A stretch of 64,000 bases of DNA from Pseudomonas sp. UBA4617 (GCF_002386445.1 NZ_DGIR01000008.1:1-64000), one strand, 5' to 3'. Shown: positions 54,325 to 63,424, counted from the stretch's first letter. Numbers and translations are program-made. The notes: generated by a model from the sequence alone, not told the origin.

Positions 54325-54900
54325 ATGAAACGGACCCTGCCGCTGTTATTCGCCTGCGCGCTGTTCCCCCTGCAAGCCTGGTCGGCGCTGGAGATCGGCC
54401 AGTTCACCCTGGGCATGCCCAAGCCCCAGGCCCTGGCCATCCTGCAACAGCAGTTCGGCGAGGTCGAGCAGTTGACGGGCTACCACTATCAGGTACCCAC
54501 CGAGTTCGTTCAGGGGCGTAAGCCGAAGGGCGACTTCAACCTTGGCGGTATTCCCATCACGCAGGTGAAGGCTTCCTTCAACGACACCGACCAGCTTCGT
54601 CAGCTGGAGCTGCGCTTGGCCAGTACCGACGAGGCGCGGGTTCAGCAACTGCTGCCGATGGCGCGGCAGGCCAAGCCTGTGCCGAACAGCGGTGGCCGGC
54701 TGGAGGCATTTTCTGCCGACGGTGAAATGGTGTACTGGGTGTCCAGGGACCGCGGCTGGACGGTGGTGACTATCGCTGACATGGCCAGCTCGGAGCAGAA
54801 TATCAAGGCGCGGGCCAAGAGCGATGAACGCTTCGTCCAGCCGAACCGCAAGTACGACAAGCTGATCGAGACGGCCGAGGCGGTGGAAGGCAAGCACTGA
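54325..54900 (+). CDS. Secreted hypothetical protein
   Basis: A 191-residue protein with a Sec signal peptide (MKRTLPLLFACALFPLQAWS, cleavage before ALEIGQF). The mature domain repeats a short beta-rich pattern (FTLGMPKPQALAIL) reminiscent of small periplasmic proteins, and the C-terminus is charged. I do not recognise a functional family. It has its own ribosome site (AAGGACG) and is followed by a 274-bp gap before the formate dehydrogenase genes with no evident feature. Confidence 0.75.
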   Translation: MKRTLPLLFACALFPLQAWSALEIGQFTLGMPKPQALAILQQQFGEVEQLTGYHYQVPTEFVQGRKPKGDFNLGGIPITQVKASFNDTDQLRQLELRLASTDEARVQQLLPMARQAKPVPNSGGRLEAFSADGEMVYWVSRDRGWTVVTIADMASSEQNIKARAKSDERFVQPNRKYDKLIETAEAVEGKH

Positions 54901-55174
54901 TTGCCGCTTCTACAACAGCAGCCAGCGCGGCCTTGATAGCGGTACGAACCTCGCGTCGGTTTCAGGATGCGCCTGGTCGTTCGCACGCAACCCTCCGGCG
55001 CCACAAGTGCCATGCTTGCAGGATGCCTCGGACCAGTACGCGCAGACGTACGGCCGCAGGCAAGGAGGCCGCTGGACCACGCAACCGTGACGTGGCCGGC
55101 GCGCCGCAGCAGAACACGCCGGATACCTGCCCTAACAACTTTCAGGCGGGGTCCGTGATGCCGAGGTCCGCTGT

Positions 55175-55657
55175 ATGCCTGATGATTTGCTCCACCTGCC
55201 CGTGATCCACGAAATCCTGGCTCGCGACAAGGATACCCCCGGCGCCCTGTTGCCGATCCTGCATGCCATCCAGCACGCCATCGGCTACGTCCCCGATGCC
55301 GCTGTCGGCGAAATTGCTCATGCCCTGAACCTCAGCCTGGCCGAGGTCCGCGGGGTGATCAGCTTCTACCACGATTTCCGCACCACGCCACCGGCGCGCC
55401 ATACCCTGCGCCTGTGCCGCGCCGAGTCGTGCCAGAGCCGTGGCGCCGAGGCGCTGGCCGCGCAGCTGCGCGAGCAACTGGCGCTGGACGACCATGGCAC
55501 CAGCGCCGACGGCGCCATCGCACTGCGCCCGGTCTATTGCCTGGGGGCCTGCGCCTGCTCACCGGCCCTGGAGCTGGACGGCCAGGTGCATGCACGCCTC
55601 ACCCCTGAACGTCTGCGGGCGTTGGTCAACGCCTGCCGGGAGGACGCCGCATGCTGA
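55175..55657 (+). CDS. fdsG: NAD-dependent formate dehydrogenase gamma subunit (NuoE-like)
   Basis: A 160-residue NuoE-like subunit. The helical N-terminal part (LLPILHAIQHAIGYVPDAAV) is followed by a thioredoxin-like 2Fe-2S domain with ligands in LRLCRAESC and YCLGACACSP (C-x4-C and C-x3-C). It relays electrons within the cytosolic FdsGBA complex. It overlaps fdsB by 7 bp, indicating coupled translation in the order G-B-A-D. Confidence 0.93.
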   Translation: MPDDLLHLPVIHEILARDKDTPGALLPILHAIQHAIGYVPDAAVGEIAHALNLSLAEVRGVISFYHDFRTTPPARHTLRLCRAESCQSRGAEALAAQLREQLALDDHGTSADGAIALRPVYCLGACACSPALELDGQVHARLTPERLRALVNACREDAAC

Positions 55658-57207
55658 AGCTGTACATCCCCTGTGATTCGGTAGCCCGTGCGGTCGGCGC
55701 CGACCAGGTAGTCGATGCCTTGCAGCGCGAGGCCGAGCGCCGCCAGCTGGCTGTGGATATCCAGCGCACCAGCTCACGCGGGCTCTATTGGCTGGAGCCG
55801 CTGCTGGAGTGTGACAGTGCGCAAGGGCGCCTGGGTTTCGGCCCGGTCACCCCTGAAGACGTACCGGCCTTGCTCGATGCCCTGTCCGGTGAAGCAAGCC
55901 ACTCGCTGGCGCTGGGCCCGGTCGAACAAATTCCGTATCTGCAGACCCAGCAGCGCCTGCTGTTCGCCCGCGCTGGCATCACCCGGCCACTGTCGTTGGA
56001 CGATTACCGCGCCCATGGCGGTTTCGCCGGCCTTGAAGCGGCGGTGGCCCTTGGCGGTGCCAATGTAGTCGCTGCCGTACTCGATTCCGGCTTGCGTGGC
56101 CGCGGTGGTGCGGCCTTTCCGGCCGGCATCAAGTGGCGCACCGTGCGTGACGCCGGGGCAGGGCAGAAGTACGTGGTGTGCAATGCCGACGAAGGCGACT
56201 CGGGTACCTTCGCCGACCGCATGCTGATGGAGGGCGACCCGTTCCTGCTGATCGAAGGGATGATCATCGCCGGCCTCGCCGTGGGCGCCGACAAGGGCTA
56301 TATCTACGTGCGCTCGGAATACCCCGACGCCATCCGCGTGCTCGACCAGGCCTTCGCCATCGCCCGTGAGGCTGGCTACCTCGGCAGCGACGTGGCCGGC
56401 AGCGGCCAGGCCTTCGACCTGGAAGTGCGGGTCGGCGCCGGTGCCTATATCTGCGGTGAGGAAACCGCGCTGCTCGAGTCCATCGAAGGCAAGCGCGGCA
56501 TCGTCCGTGCCAAGCCACCGCTGCCCGCGTTGCAAGGCCTGTTCGGCTTGCCGACGCTGGTGCACAACGTACTGACCCTGGCCTCGGTGCCGGTCATCCT
56601 GGCCAAGGGCGCGGCGTTCTACCGTGACTTCGGCATGGGCCGTTCGCTGGGCACCATGCCGTTCCAGCTGGCTGGCAACATTCGTCACGGCGGGCTGGTC
56701 GAGCGTGCCTTCGGCCTGACCCTGCGCGAGCTGGTGGAAGGCTATGGTGGCGGCACCGCCAGTGGTCGGCCGCTGAAGGCTGCGCAGGTGGGGGGGCCGC
56801 TGGGCGCCTGGGTGCCGCCCAGCCACTTCGATACGCCGCTGGACTATGAAGCGTTCGCGGCCGTGGGCGCGATGCTCGGCCATGGCGGTGTGGTCGTGGC
56901 CGACGACACCCTGAACATGGCCAGCATGGCGCGCTTCGCCCTGCAGTTCTGTGCCGAGGAATCCTGCGGCAAGTGTACCCCGTGCCGCATCGGCTCGACC
57001 CGCGGCATGGAAGTGGTCGACCGCCTGATCGCCACCAGCGACCTGACCGAACGCCATGACCAGGCCCTGTTGCTGCGCGACCTGTGCGACACCATGCAGT
57101 ACGGCTCGCTGTGCGCCATGGGCGGCATGACCGCCTACCCGGTGGCCAGCGCCCTCAAGTACTTCCCCGCCGATTTCGGGCTGACCCACACGGAGGCCGC
57201 GCAGTGA
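55651..57207 (+). CDS. fdsB: NAD-dependent formate dehydrogenase beta subunit (NuoF-like)
   Basis: A 518-residue flavin subunit. A NuoE-like N-terminal thioredoxin fold (about 1-130) precedes the NuoF core. GLRGRGGAAFPAGIKWR and CNADEGDSGTFADRMLMEG are the NADH/FMN motifs. The 4Fe-4S ligands sit in AEESCGKCTPCRIGSTRGME near residues 435-450. It passes electrons from formate oxidation to NAD+. The last bases overlap the GTG start of fdsA (GTGA). Confidence 0.95.
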   Translation: MLKLYIPCDSVARAVGADQVVDALQREAERRQLAVDIQRTSSRGLYWLEPLLECDSAQGRLGFGPVTPEDVPALLDALSGEASHSLALGPVEQIPYLQTQQRLLFARAGITRPLSLDDYRAHGGFAGLEAAVALGGANVVAAVLDSGLRGRGGAAFPAGIKWRTVRDAGAGQKYVVCNADEGDSGTFADRMLMEGDPFLLIEGMIIAGLAVGADKGYIYVRSEYPDAIRVLDQAFAIAREAGYLGSDVAGSGQAFDLEVRVGAGAYICGEETALLESIEGKRGIVRAKPPLPALQGLFGLPTLVHNVLTLASVPVILAKGAAFYRDFGMGRSLGTMPFQLAGNIRHGGLVERAFGLTLRELVEGYGGGTASGRPLKAAQVGGPLGAWVPPSHFDTPLDYEAFAAVGAMLGHGGVVVADDTLNMASMARFALQFCAEESCGKCTPCRIGSTRGMEVVDRLIATSDLTERHDQALLLRDLCDTMQYGSLCAMGGMTAYPVASALKYFPADFGLTHTEAAQ

Positions 57208-60086
57208 TCAATTTCTTCGACCCCGCTTCTGATAAAAGCAGCGACCTGGGCACCCCGGCGCGTGACAGCGAGGTGCAGGTCAGCCTGAGCATCGATGGCC
57301 GCTCCGTGACCGTGCCCGCCGGCACCTCGGTGATGCGTGCCGCCGCCATGCTGGGCACCAGCATCCCCAAGCTGTGCGCCACCGACAGCCTCGAAGCCTT
57401 TGGCTCGTGCCGCATGTGCATGGTGGAAATCGAAGGCATGCGCGGCTACCCGGCGTCCTGCACCACGCCGGTCAGCGAAGGCATGGTGGTACGCACCGAA
57501 ACCCCGCGCCTGGCCGGGCTGCGGCGCAACGTCATGGAGCTGTACATCTCCGACCACCCGCTGGACTGCCTGACCTGCTCCGCCAACGGCAACTGCGAAT
57601 TGCAGACCGTGGCCGGCCAGGTCGGCCTGCGCGAGGTGCGCTATGGCTACGACGGGGCCAACCACCTGGCCGAAAAGAAGGACGTATCCAACCCGTATTT
57701 CGATTACGAGCCAAGCAAGTGCATTGTCTGCAGCCGTTGCGTGCGTGCATGCGAGGACATTCAGGGCACCTTCGCCCTGACCATCACCGGCCGCGGCTTC
57801 GAGTCCCGCGTGGCGGCGGCAGGAGGGGAAAACTTCCTCGCCTCCGAATGTGTGTCCTGCGGTGCCTGCGTGCAGGCCTGCCCGACCGCAACCTTGACGG
57901 AAAAGAGCCTGGTGCAGTTGGGCCAGCCCGAGCGCGCGGTCGTTACCACCTGCGCCTACTGCGGCGTCGGCTGCTCGTTCCGCGCCGAAATGAAAGGCGA
58001 CCAGCTGGTGCGCATGATGCCGGACAAGAACGGCGGCGCCAACCACGGCCATGCCTGCGTCAAGGGCCGTTTCGCCTGGGGCTACGCCACCCACCCGGAC
58101 CGCATCACCAAGCCGATGATCCGCAAGCGCCTGCAAGACCCTTGGCAGGAAGTCAGCTGGGACGAGGCGGTAAGCTACGCAGCCAGCGAGTTCCGCCGCA
58201 TCCAGCTCAAGTATGGGCGCGATTCCATTGGCGGCATCACCTCCAGCCGTTGCACCAACGAAGAAGCCTACCTGGTGCAGAAGCTGGTACGCACCGCGTT
58301 CGGCAACAACAACGTCGACACCTGCGCACGGGTGTGCCATTCGCCGACTGGCTATGGTCTCAAGCAGACCCTGGGTGAGTCCGCCGGTACGCAGAGCTTC
58401 GATTCGGTGATGCAGGCCGATGTGGTGCTGGTGATCGGCGCCAATCCCACCGACGCGCATCCGGTGTTCGGCTCGCAGCTCAAGCGCCGTCTGCGCCAGG
58501 GCGCGCGGCTGATCGTGATCGACCCACGCCGCATCGACCTGGTCGATTCGCCGCATGCCCGCGCCGAGCTGCACCTGCAGCTGCGCCCGGGCACCAACGT
58601 AGCCATGCTCAATGCCCTGGCCCATGTGATCGTCACGGAAGGCCTGCTGGCCCAGGACTTCATCGACGCGCGCTGCGAGACCGGGGATTTCACCCGCTGG
58701 CGCGACTTCGTCAGCCTGCCGGAAAACGCCCCCGAGGTGCTCGGCCCGGTCTGTGGCGTACCAGCCGAACAGATTCGCGCTGCCGCCCGGCTGTACGCCA
58801 CCGGCGGCAACGCAGCCATCTACTACGGCCTGGGCGTGACCGAACACAGCCAGGGTAGCACCGCAGTGATGGGCATCGCCAACCTGGCCATGGCCACCGG
58901 CAACATCGGCCGTGAAGGGGTCGGGGTGAACCCGCTGCGCGGGCAGAACAACGTGCAGGGTTCCTGCGACATGGGCTCGTTCCCCCACGAACTGCCCGGC
59001 TACCGGCACATTTCCAACGAGGGCGTACGCGCCGAGTTCGAGCGTGCCTGGGGCGTGACCCTGCAGCCCGACCCGGGCCTGCGTATCCCCAACATGTTCG
59101 AAGCGGCGCTGGACGGCAGTTTCAAGGCGCTGTACTGCCAGGGCGAAGACATTGCCCAGAGCGACCCCAACACCCAGCATGTCACCGCGGCCTTGCTGGC
59201 CATGGAATGCGTGGTGGTGCAGGACATCTTCCTCAACGAAACCGCCAAGTTTGCCCATGTGTTCCTACCGGGCAGCTCGTTCCTGGAAAAGGACGGCACC
59301 TTCACCAACGCCGAGCGGCGCATCTCGCGCGTGCGCAAGGTGATGGAGCCGTTGGCCGGCAAGGCCGACTGGGAGGCGACCATGGCCCTGGCCAATGCCC
59401 TGGGCTACCCGATGAACTACCGTCACCCGTCCGAGATCATGGACGAGATCGCCCGCCTGACGCCGACCTTCCACCGCGTCAGCTACGCCGAGATCGACCG
59501 CCACGGCAGCCTGCAGTGGCCGTGCAACGACGCTGCGCCGGACGGCACGCCGACCATGCACATCGACCAGTTCGTGCGCGGCAAGGGGCGGTTCATGCTC
59601 ACCGGTTACGTGGCCACCGACGAGAAGGTCAACAACCGCTACCCGCTGCTGCTGACCACCGGGCGCATCCTTAGCCAGTACAACGTCGGCGCCCAGACCC
59701 GGCGCACCGCCAACGTCGTCTGGCATGACGCCGACTGCCTGGAAATTCACCCGACCGACGCCGAAAGCCGCGGCATCCAGGACGGGGACTGGGTCGGCAT
59801 CGGCAGCCGAGCCGGGCAGACCGTACTGCGCGCCAAGGTCAGTACGCGGGTGGCGCCGGGGGTGGTGTACACCACGTTCCACTTCCCCGAATCCGGAGCC
59901 AACGTGATCACCACCGACAACTCCGACTGGGCCACCAACTGCCCCGAGTACAAGGTGACGGCGGTGGAGGTGGTGAAAGTGTTCCAGCCTTCGCAATGGC
60001 AGAAGCGTTATCAGGACTTCAGTGAGGAACAGCGGCGGTTGCTGCAGGAACGCCGTAGCGCAGAAAAGGCCGAGGTGCGCCGATGA
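57204..60086 (+). CDS. fdsA: NAD-dependent formate dehydrogenase alpha subunit (molybdopterin)
   Basis: A 960-residue catalytic subunit. The NuoG-like N-terminus has a 2Fe-2S site (Cys58, then GSCRMCMVE), a His/Cys 4Fe-4S site (YISDHPLDCLTCSANGNCEL) and two ferredoxin 4Fe-4S motifs (CIVCSRCVRACED and CVSCGACVQACP). The bis-MGD core starts TTCAYCGVGCSFR, and the metal-ligand Cys378-His379 is in TCARVCHSPTGYGL. It oxidises formate to CO2 in the cytoplasm; the pair Cys-His (not Sec) marks FDH. The start is GTG overlapping fdsB. No fdhD gene is in the operon. Confidence 0.97.
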   Translation: MINFFDPASDKSSDLGTPARDSEVQVSLSIDGRSVTVPAGTSVMRAAAMLGTSIPKLCATDSLEAFGSCRMCMVEIEGMRGYPASCTTPVSEGMVVRTETPRLAGLRRNVMELYISDHPLDCLTCSANGNCELQTVAGQVGLREVRYGYDGANHLAEKKDVSNPYFDYEPSKCIVCSRCVRACEDIQGTFALTITGRGFESRVAAAGGENFLASECVSCGACVQACPTATLTEKSLVQLGQPERAVVTTCAYCGVGCSFRAEMKGDQLVRMMPDKNGGANHGHACVKGRFAWGYATHPDRITKPMIRKRLQDPWQEVSWDEAVSYAASEFRRIQLKYGRDSIGGITSSRCTNEEAYLVQKLVRTAFGNNNVDTCARVCHSPTGYGLKQTLGESAGTQSFDSVMQADVVLVIGANPTDAHPVFGSQLKRRLRQGARLIVIDPRRIDLVDSPHARAELHLQLRPGTNVAMLNALAHVIVTEGLLAQDFIDARCETGDFTRWRDFVSLPENAPEVLGPVCGVPAEQIRAAARLYATGGNAAIYYGLGVTEHSQGSTAVMGIANLAMATGNIGREGVGVNPLRGQNNVQGSCDMGSFPHELPGYRHISNEGVRAEFERAWGVTLQPDPGLRIPNMFEAALDGSFKALYCQGEDIAQSDPNTQHVTAALLAMECVVVQDIFLNETAKFAHVFLPGSSFLEKDGTFTNAERRISRVRKVMEPLAGKADWEATMALANALGYPMNYRHPSEIMDEIARLTPTFHRVSYAEIDRHGSLQWPCNDAAPDGTPTMHIDQFVRGKGRFMLTGYVATDEKVNNRYPLLLTTGRILSQYNVGAQTRRTANVVWHDADCLEIHPTDAESRGIQDGDWVGIGSRAGQTVLRAKVSTRVAPGVVYTTFHFPESGANVITTDNSDWATNCPEYKVTAVEVVKVFQPSQWQKRYQDFSEEQRRLLQERRSAEKAEVRR

Positions 60087-60286
60087 GCGTCGACAGCCTG
60101 GTCAAGATGGCCAACCAGATTGCCCATTACTTCGACAGCGAGCCGGACCACGCGCTGGCGGTGCAGGGGGTACGCAACCACCTGCAGAGCTTCTGGACGC
60201 CGGCGATGCGCCGACAATTGCTGGAATGGATTGAAGCCCACGCGGGGGAGGGGCTCGACCCGAAGGTGCGGGAGGCATTGAGCTAG
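60083..60286 (+). CDS. fdsD: NAD-dependent formate dehydrogenase delta subunit
   Basis: A 67-residue helical protein (MSVDSLVKMANQIAHYF, ending with the acidic HAGEGLDPKVREAL) matching the FdsD family, which stabilises or helps mature the FdsABG complex. It overlaps fdsA by 4 bp (ATGA) and is the last gene of the operon. Confidence 0.92.
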   Translation: MSVDSLVKMANQIAHYFDSEPDHALAVQGVRNHLQSFWTPAMRRQLLEWIEAHAGEGLDPKVREALS

Positions 60287-60292
60287 CCACCG

Positions 60293-60412
60293 GGGCTGCT
60301 GTGCAGCCCATCGCCGGCAAGCCAGCTGCCACAGGTCGCGTCAATTGCAGGAGCGGATTTATCCGCGATACAGGCGACGCGTTGGCGCTGGCTTGCCGAC
60401 GATAGTGCTCCG
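60293..60412. repeat. REP-like palindromic pair downstream of fdsD
   Basis: GGGCTGC-TGT-GCAGCCC (60293-60309) opens a stretch of REP-like sequence: CATCGCCGGCAAGCCAGCTG, then the inverted GCAGGAGCGGATTTATCCGC and GGCTTGCCGACGAT. This resembles paired, degenerate P. putida REP units at the shared 3' end of fdsD and the convergent usp gene. The first hairpin may also help terminate fdsGBAD. Confidence 0.6.
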
Positions 60413-60423
60413 ACAGGCTGAAT

Positions 60424-61287
60424 TCAGCCGCGGGCCAGCTCAGCCAGGTGGGCAATGGCCTCTTCGCTCTTGAGCACCAGCACATCCCCCACCAGCGCAT
60501 CCAGCACCACTTCCGAGGTATTGCCGATCAGCGCCCCGGAAATTCCCGTGCGGCACACCGTACCGATCACCGTCACCACCGCCTCGAGCTGCTGCTCGGT
60601 ATGCGGAATCAGCACATCCGCCGGCCCTTCGGCCACGTGCAAGCGCTCCTCGCTGATGTCGTACTCGGCCTGGAACGCCATGCATGCATCGCGATAACGC
60701 TTTTCGATGGTCTCGCTCAACTGGTACACCGGATCCGAGGCCGACAGCATCGGCGAAGGATGGGCGCTGATCACATGCAGCTCGCCGTGGGCCAGTTTGG
60801 CGATCTCGAAACCGTGGTCGATGATGCTGGCATGCAGGCGCTGGTGGTCTTTGTCCTGGTTGCCCACGTCCACGGCGGCGAGGATCTTGCCGCCCGTCCA
60901 CGGTCGCTCGCTCTTGACCATCAGTACGGCGCTCGGGCACTGGCGTAGCAGTTTCCAGTCACTGGGGGTAAGCAGGGCCTTTTTCAGCGGGTTGTCCGGG
61001 CGGTGCTCCTTGATCACCAGTTCACAGCCTTCGGCCTGCTGCACCGCGATGATCGATTCATGCAAGCTTTCATGCCAGGCCTGTTCATGGGTGACCTTGT
61101 CGTAGCCGTCATCATGCAGCTGGCTGCCGAGCAGGCTCAGCAGTGCGCTATGGTCATGCTTCTTGTCGCACATCAGCAGGTGCAGGCGCGCGCCGGTGAC
61201 ACCGGCAATCAGCTTGGCCCGGGTCAGGGCCCGGCTGTGGGCGTGCGCGGGGTCGAGCACGACGAGGATGCTGCGGACGGCTTGCAT
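60424..61287 (-). CDS. Tandem universal stress protein (UspE-like), Anr-linked
   Basis: A 287-residue protein with two Usp domains. Domain 1 (about 1-140) starts MQAVRSILVVLDPAHAHSRAL. Domain 2 ends with VVTVIGTVCRTGISGALIGN and the LDALVGDVLVLKSEE tail. Tandem Usps of this type help pseudomonads survive anaerobic energy stress. A perfect Anr/FNR box lies about 70 bp upstream, strongly suggesting oxygen control. Divergent from miaE. Confidence 0.92.
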   Translation of the reverse strand: MQAVRSILVVLDPAHAHSRALTRAKLIAGVTGARLHLLMCDKKHDHSALLSLLGSQLHDDGYDKVTHEQAWHESLHESIIAVQQAEGCELVIKEHRPDNPLKKALLTPSDWKLLRQCPSAVLMVKSERPWTGGKILAAVDVGNQDKDHQRLHASIIDHGFEIAKLAHGELHVISAHPSPMLSASDPVYQLSETIEKRYRDACMAFQAEYDISEERLHVAEGPADVLIPHTEQQLEAVVTVIGTVCRTGISGALIGNTSEVVLDALVGDVLVLKSEEAIAHLAELARG

Positions 61288-61355
61288 GGGCGTGAACTCC
61301 GTTCAAAGGTGGCGAACAATGCCTGACTATAGTCGGCGCTTCCCCCAATGGCGCT

Positions 61356-61369
61356 TGATACACATCAAG
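61356..61369. promoter_or_regulatory. Anr/FNR box
   Basis: TTGATACACATCAA fits TTGAT-n4-ATCAA perfectly. Its centre is about 75 bp upstream of the tandem usp start and about 80 bp upstream of miaE, in the divergent promoter region. Anr is the oxygen-sensing activator of pseudomonads; usp genes are known Anr targets. Confidence 0.85.
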
Positions 61370-61441
61370 CATAGTTGCTGGCGTCGCCCGTTGCCGCCGG
61401 TATAATCGCCAGCCCTGCCTGGCTTGTGTGGTTGCACGCTT

Positions 61442-62059
61442 ATGTCCCTGATCCCCGAAATCGACGCCTTTCTTGGTTGCCCGACGCCAGATGCCTGGAT
61501 CGAAGCGGCACTGGCCGACCAGGAAACCCTGCTGATCGACCACAAGAACTGCGAATTCAAGGCTGCCAGCACTGCATTGAGCCTGATTGCCAAGTACAAC
61601 ACACACCTAGACCTGATCAACATGATGTCGCGCCTGGCCCGCGAGGAGCTGGTGCATCACGAGCAGGTGCTGCGCCTGATGAAACGCCGTGGCGTGCCGC
61701 TGCGCCCGGTGTCGGCGGGGCGCTATGCGTCGGGGCTGCGGCGGCTGGTGCGGGCCCACGAGCCAGTCAAGCTGGTCGATACGCTGGTGGTGGGGGCGTT
61801 CATCGAGGCGCGCAGCTGCGAGCGTTTTGCCGCGCTGGTGCCGCACCTGGACGAGGAGCTGGGCCGCTTCTACCACGGCCTGCTGAAAAGCGAAGCGCGC
61901 CATTACCAGGGTTACCTGAAACTGGCGCATCACTACGGCGATGAGGCAGACATTGCCCGCCGGGTGGAACTGGTCCGCGCAGCGGAAGTCGAGCTGATCC
62001 AGTCACCGGATCAGGAACTGCGCTTCCACAGTGGTATCCCGCTGGCGCAGGCCGCCTGA
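61442..62059 (+). CDS. miaE: tRNA-(ms2io6A37) hydroxylase MiaE
   Basis: A 205-residue diiron monooxygenase of the ferritin-like fold starting MSLIPEIDAFLGCPTPDAW. The iron ligands come from helices with IDHKNCEFKAA, SRLAREELVHHEQVL and FIEARSCERFAAL, then KSEARHYQGYLKLA (repeated E and ExxH motifs). It hydroxylates 2-methylthio-N6-isopentenyl-adenosine at position 37 using O2. It shares the Anr-box region with the divergent usp gene; the enzyme needs O2, so opposite regulation is possible. Confidence 0.94.
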   Translation: MSLIPEIDAFLGCPTPDAWIEAALADQETLLIDHKNCEFKAASTALSLIAKYNTHLDLINMMSRLAREELVHHEQVLRLMKRRGVPLRPVSAGRYASGLRRLVRAHEPVKLVDTLVVGAFIEARSCERFAALVPHLDEELGRFYHGLLKSEARHYQGYLKLAHHYGDEADIARRVELVRAAEVELIQSPDQELRFHSGIPLAQAA

Positions 62060-62081
62060 TTCGCACCCGGCGGCCCGGGCA

Positions 62082-62402
62082 TCAGTGACGGCGCCCCAGC
62101 AGCAGGCCGACCAGCAGACCGAGCCCGGCAGAAACCGCCACGGTCTGCCACGGGTGGCCACCGATGTAATCCTGGGTCGCCTCCACCACCGGTTGCGCCC
62201 TGTTGCGCACCCTGTTGGCGGCATGGCGCGCCTGACGCAGTTTCAGGCCCACCTGGGCGCGCAAGGTTTCTGCCTCGTCACCTACCAGTGCGGCGCTCTC
62301 GTTCAGCAGCCGTTCTGACTCTTCGATCAGTGCCTGCAGTTCACTGAATACCTGGTCCTTGATCTGATCGCTGTCACCCAGCGTGGCTTTTTTGCGGGCC
62401 AT
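62082..62402 (-). CDS. DUF883 family (YqjD/ElaB-like) membrane-anchored protein
   Basis: A 106-residue protein starting MARKKATLGDSDQIKDQVF. A long amphipathic/coiled-coil region (ELQALIEESERLLNESAAL) is followed by a C-terminal TM anchor (TVAVSAGLGLLVGLLLGRR). YqjD and ElaB of E. coli tether ribosomes to the inner membrane in stationary phase. The ATG giving MARKK is used. It converges on miaE with a 22-bp gap. Confidence 0.88.
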   Translation of the reverse strand: MARKKATLGDSDQIKDQVFSELQALIEESERLLNESAALVGDEAETLRAQVGLKLRQARHAANRVRNRAQPVVEATQDYIGGHPWQTVAVSAGLGLLVGLLLGRRH

Positions 62403-62524
62403 GAACGCGTCCTCGTCGATGGTTGGTTTGAACAATGGATACTGGTGCGCCAGAAAAGTTGCCTCGGTGCGTGGCTGAACTGTTGGTGTAAGATAGCCGC
62501 CATTTACGATCAGGCAGGTGATTC

Positions 62525-62788
62525 ATGAGTTTCAATCTGGCCAATATGAGCTTCGAGGAACGGGCACAGATCGAGGCAGAGAAGGCCCGGCTGTTCGAGT
62601 TGTGGCAGAACAACCTGGGCAAGGCCAAGGGCGAAGCGGCGCGACTGATCGCCGAAAAGCCCCGGCGCAAGGGCAAGTGGGCCGAGTGGGTGCGTGCCGA
62701 GCTGGACGGTATGTCACCACCGGAATACGCCAGCATGGTGCGCAGCGAAGTCAACAAACTGATGGCCGCCGCCAGCGCCAACCGCTGA
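62525..62788 (+). CDS. Small conserved hypothetical protein
   Basis: An 87-residue basic, helical protein: MSFNLANMSFEERAQIEAEK, then a Lys/Arg-rich middle (AEKPRRKGKWAEWVRAEL) and a C-terminal helix. No TM segment, signal or Cys motif. I do not recognise the family. The start follows GGCAGGTGATTC, and codon use supports a gene. It converges on the LEA-type lipoprotein gene. Confidence 0.7.
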   Translation: MSFNLANMSFEERAQIEAEKARLFELWQNNLGKAKGEAARLIAEKPRRKGKWAEWVRAELDGMSPPEYASMVRSEVNKLMAAASANR

Positions 62789-62806
62789 GCAGCCCTGGCC
62801 TGGCGC

Positions 62807-63289
62807 CTAGCGGTAGGCGCCCTTGGGCAGGTCCAGCTGGCCCTCGTCGGTAAAGCGCACCGTCCCCAGCGCGCCGCCGGCCAGCTTGCCGCGCAGTTTG
62901 TAAGGCAAGCCCTGCAGCGAATCCAGCTGGCCCAGCCCATAGGCCTGGCGCAGGAAGGCGAATGCGGTGATGCTCACCGGCACCACGACCACTGCTTCGC
63001 CATACCGGCCAATATGCCCTTGCTGGTCACTGACCCCGGCGGCCAGCGGCTGGCCGTTCACCTCCAGGTTCAGGGCAATGCCGTCGTAGTCGATCGGCGC
63101 TTCATTAGGGTTCTGCACGCGCATTTTCACGGCCATGCGCAGCTCCAGTTCCTGGCCTGGCAGTGGCTCGATGCCGATCACGCTGACAGTCACCGGGTCG
63201 CGTGGCTGGAACAGGGCACAGGCCGCCTGGGCGCAGGCCAGCAGCACGATCAGTAACAGGCGGGTGTAGCGATACAGACGGGCAGTCAT
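62807..63289 (-). CDS. LEA type-2 (WHy domain) lipoprotein
   Basis: A 160-residue predicted lipoprotein: signal LLLIVLLACAQAAC with the lipobox AQAAC at about residue 23. The mature part is a LEA_2/WHy beta-sandwich (ELELRMAVKMRVQNPNEAPI, then YDGIALNLEVNGQPLAAGVS). WHy-domain proteins are linked to desiccation and stress tolerance and may stabilise proteins in the envelope. Upstream, beyond 80 bp, lies the Fur-like box of the sigma factor gene. Confidence 0.85.
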   Translation of the reverse strand: MTARLYRYTRLLLIVLLACAQAACALFQPRDPVTVSVIGIEPLPGQELELRMAVKMRVQNPNEAPIDYDGIALNLEVNGQPLAAGVSDQQGHIGRYGEAVVVVPVSITAFAFLRQAYGLGQLDSLQGLPYKLRGKLAGGALGTVRFTDEGQLDLPKGAYR

Positions 63290-63369
63290 GACGGGCGACC
63301 TTGCCGTAGTGAGCGGTCGGTCAGTGTGGCAAATGCGCGATGGCGTTGAAAGTGTCGGTACAGATGAAA

Positions 63370-63388
63370 GATACTGTTTCTCATTAAC
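63370..63388. promoter_or_regulatory. Fur-box-like sequence
   Basis: GATACTGTTTCTCATTAAC matches the 19-bp Fur consensus GATAATGATAATCATTATC at 14 positions. It lies 36 bp upstream of the sigma factor start, a usual position for iron-starvation ECF genes. Confidence 0.6.
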
Positions 63389-63424
63389 GTCCGATAATTT
63401 CTCTTACTGGCCGTAACCTAACCC

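Noticed and set aside
54901..55174. Possible sigma-54 or other promoter before fdsGBAD
   Set aside because: I looked for GG-n10-GC spacing and sigma-70 pairs and found only weak matches, so no site is claimed.
57135..59258. Long minus-strand frame opposite fdsA
   Set aside because: Antisense of a clear molybdopterin enzyme; composition is typical of a mirror frame.
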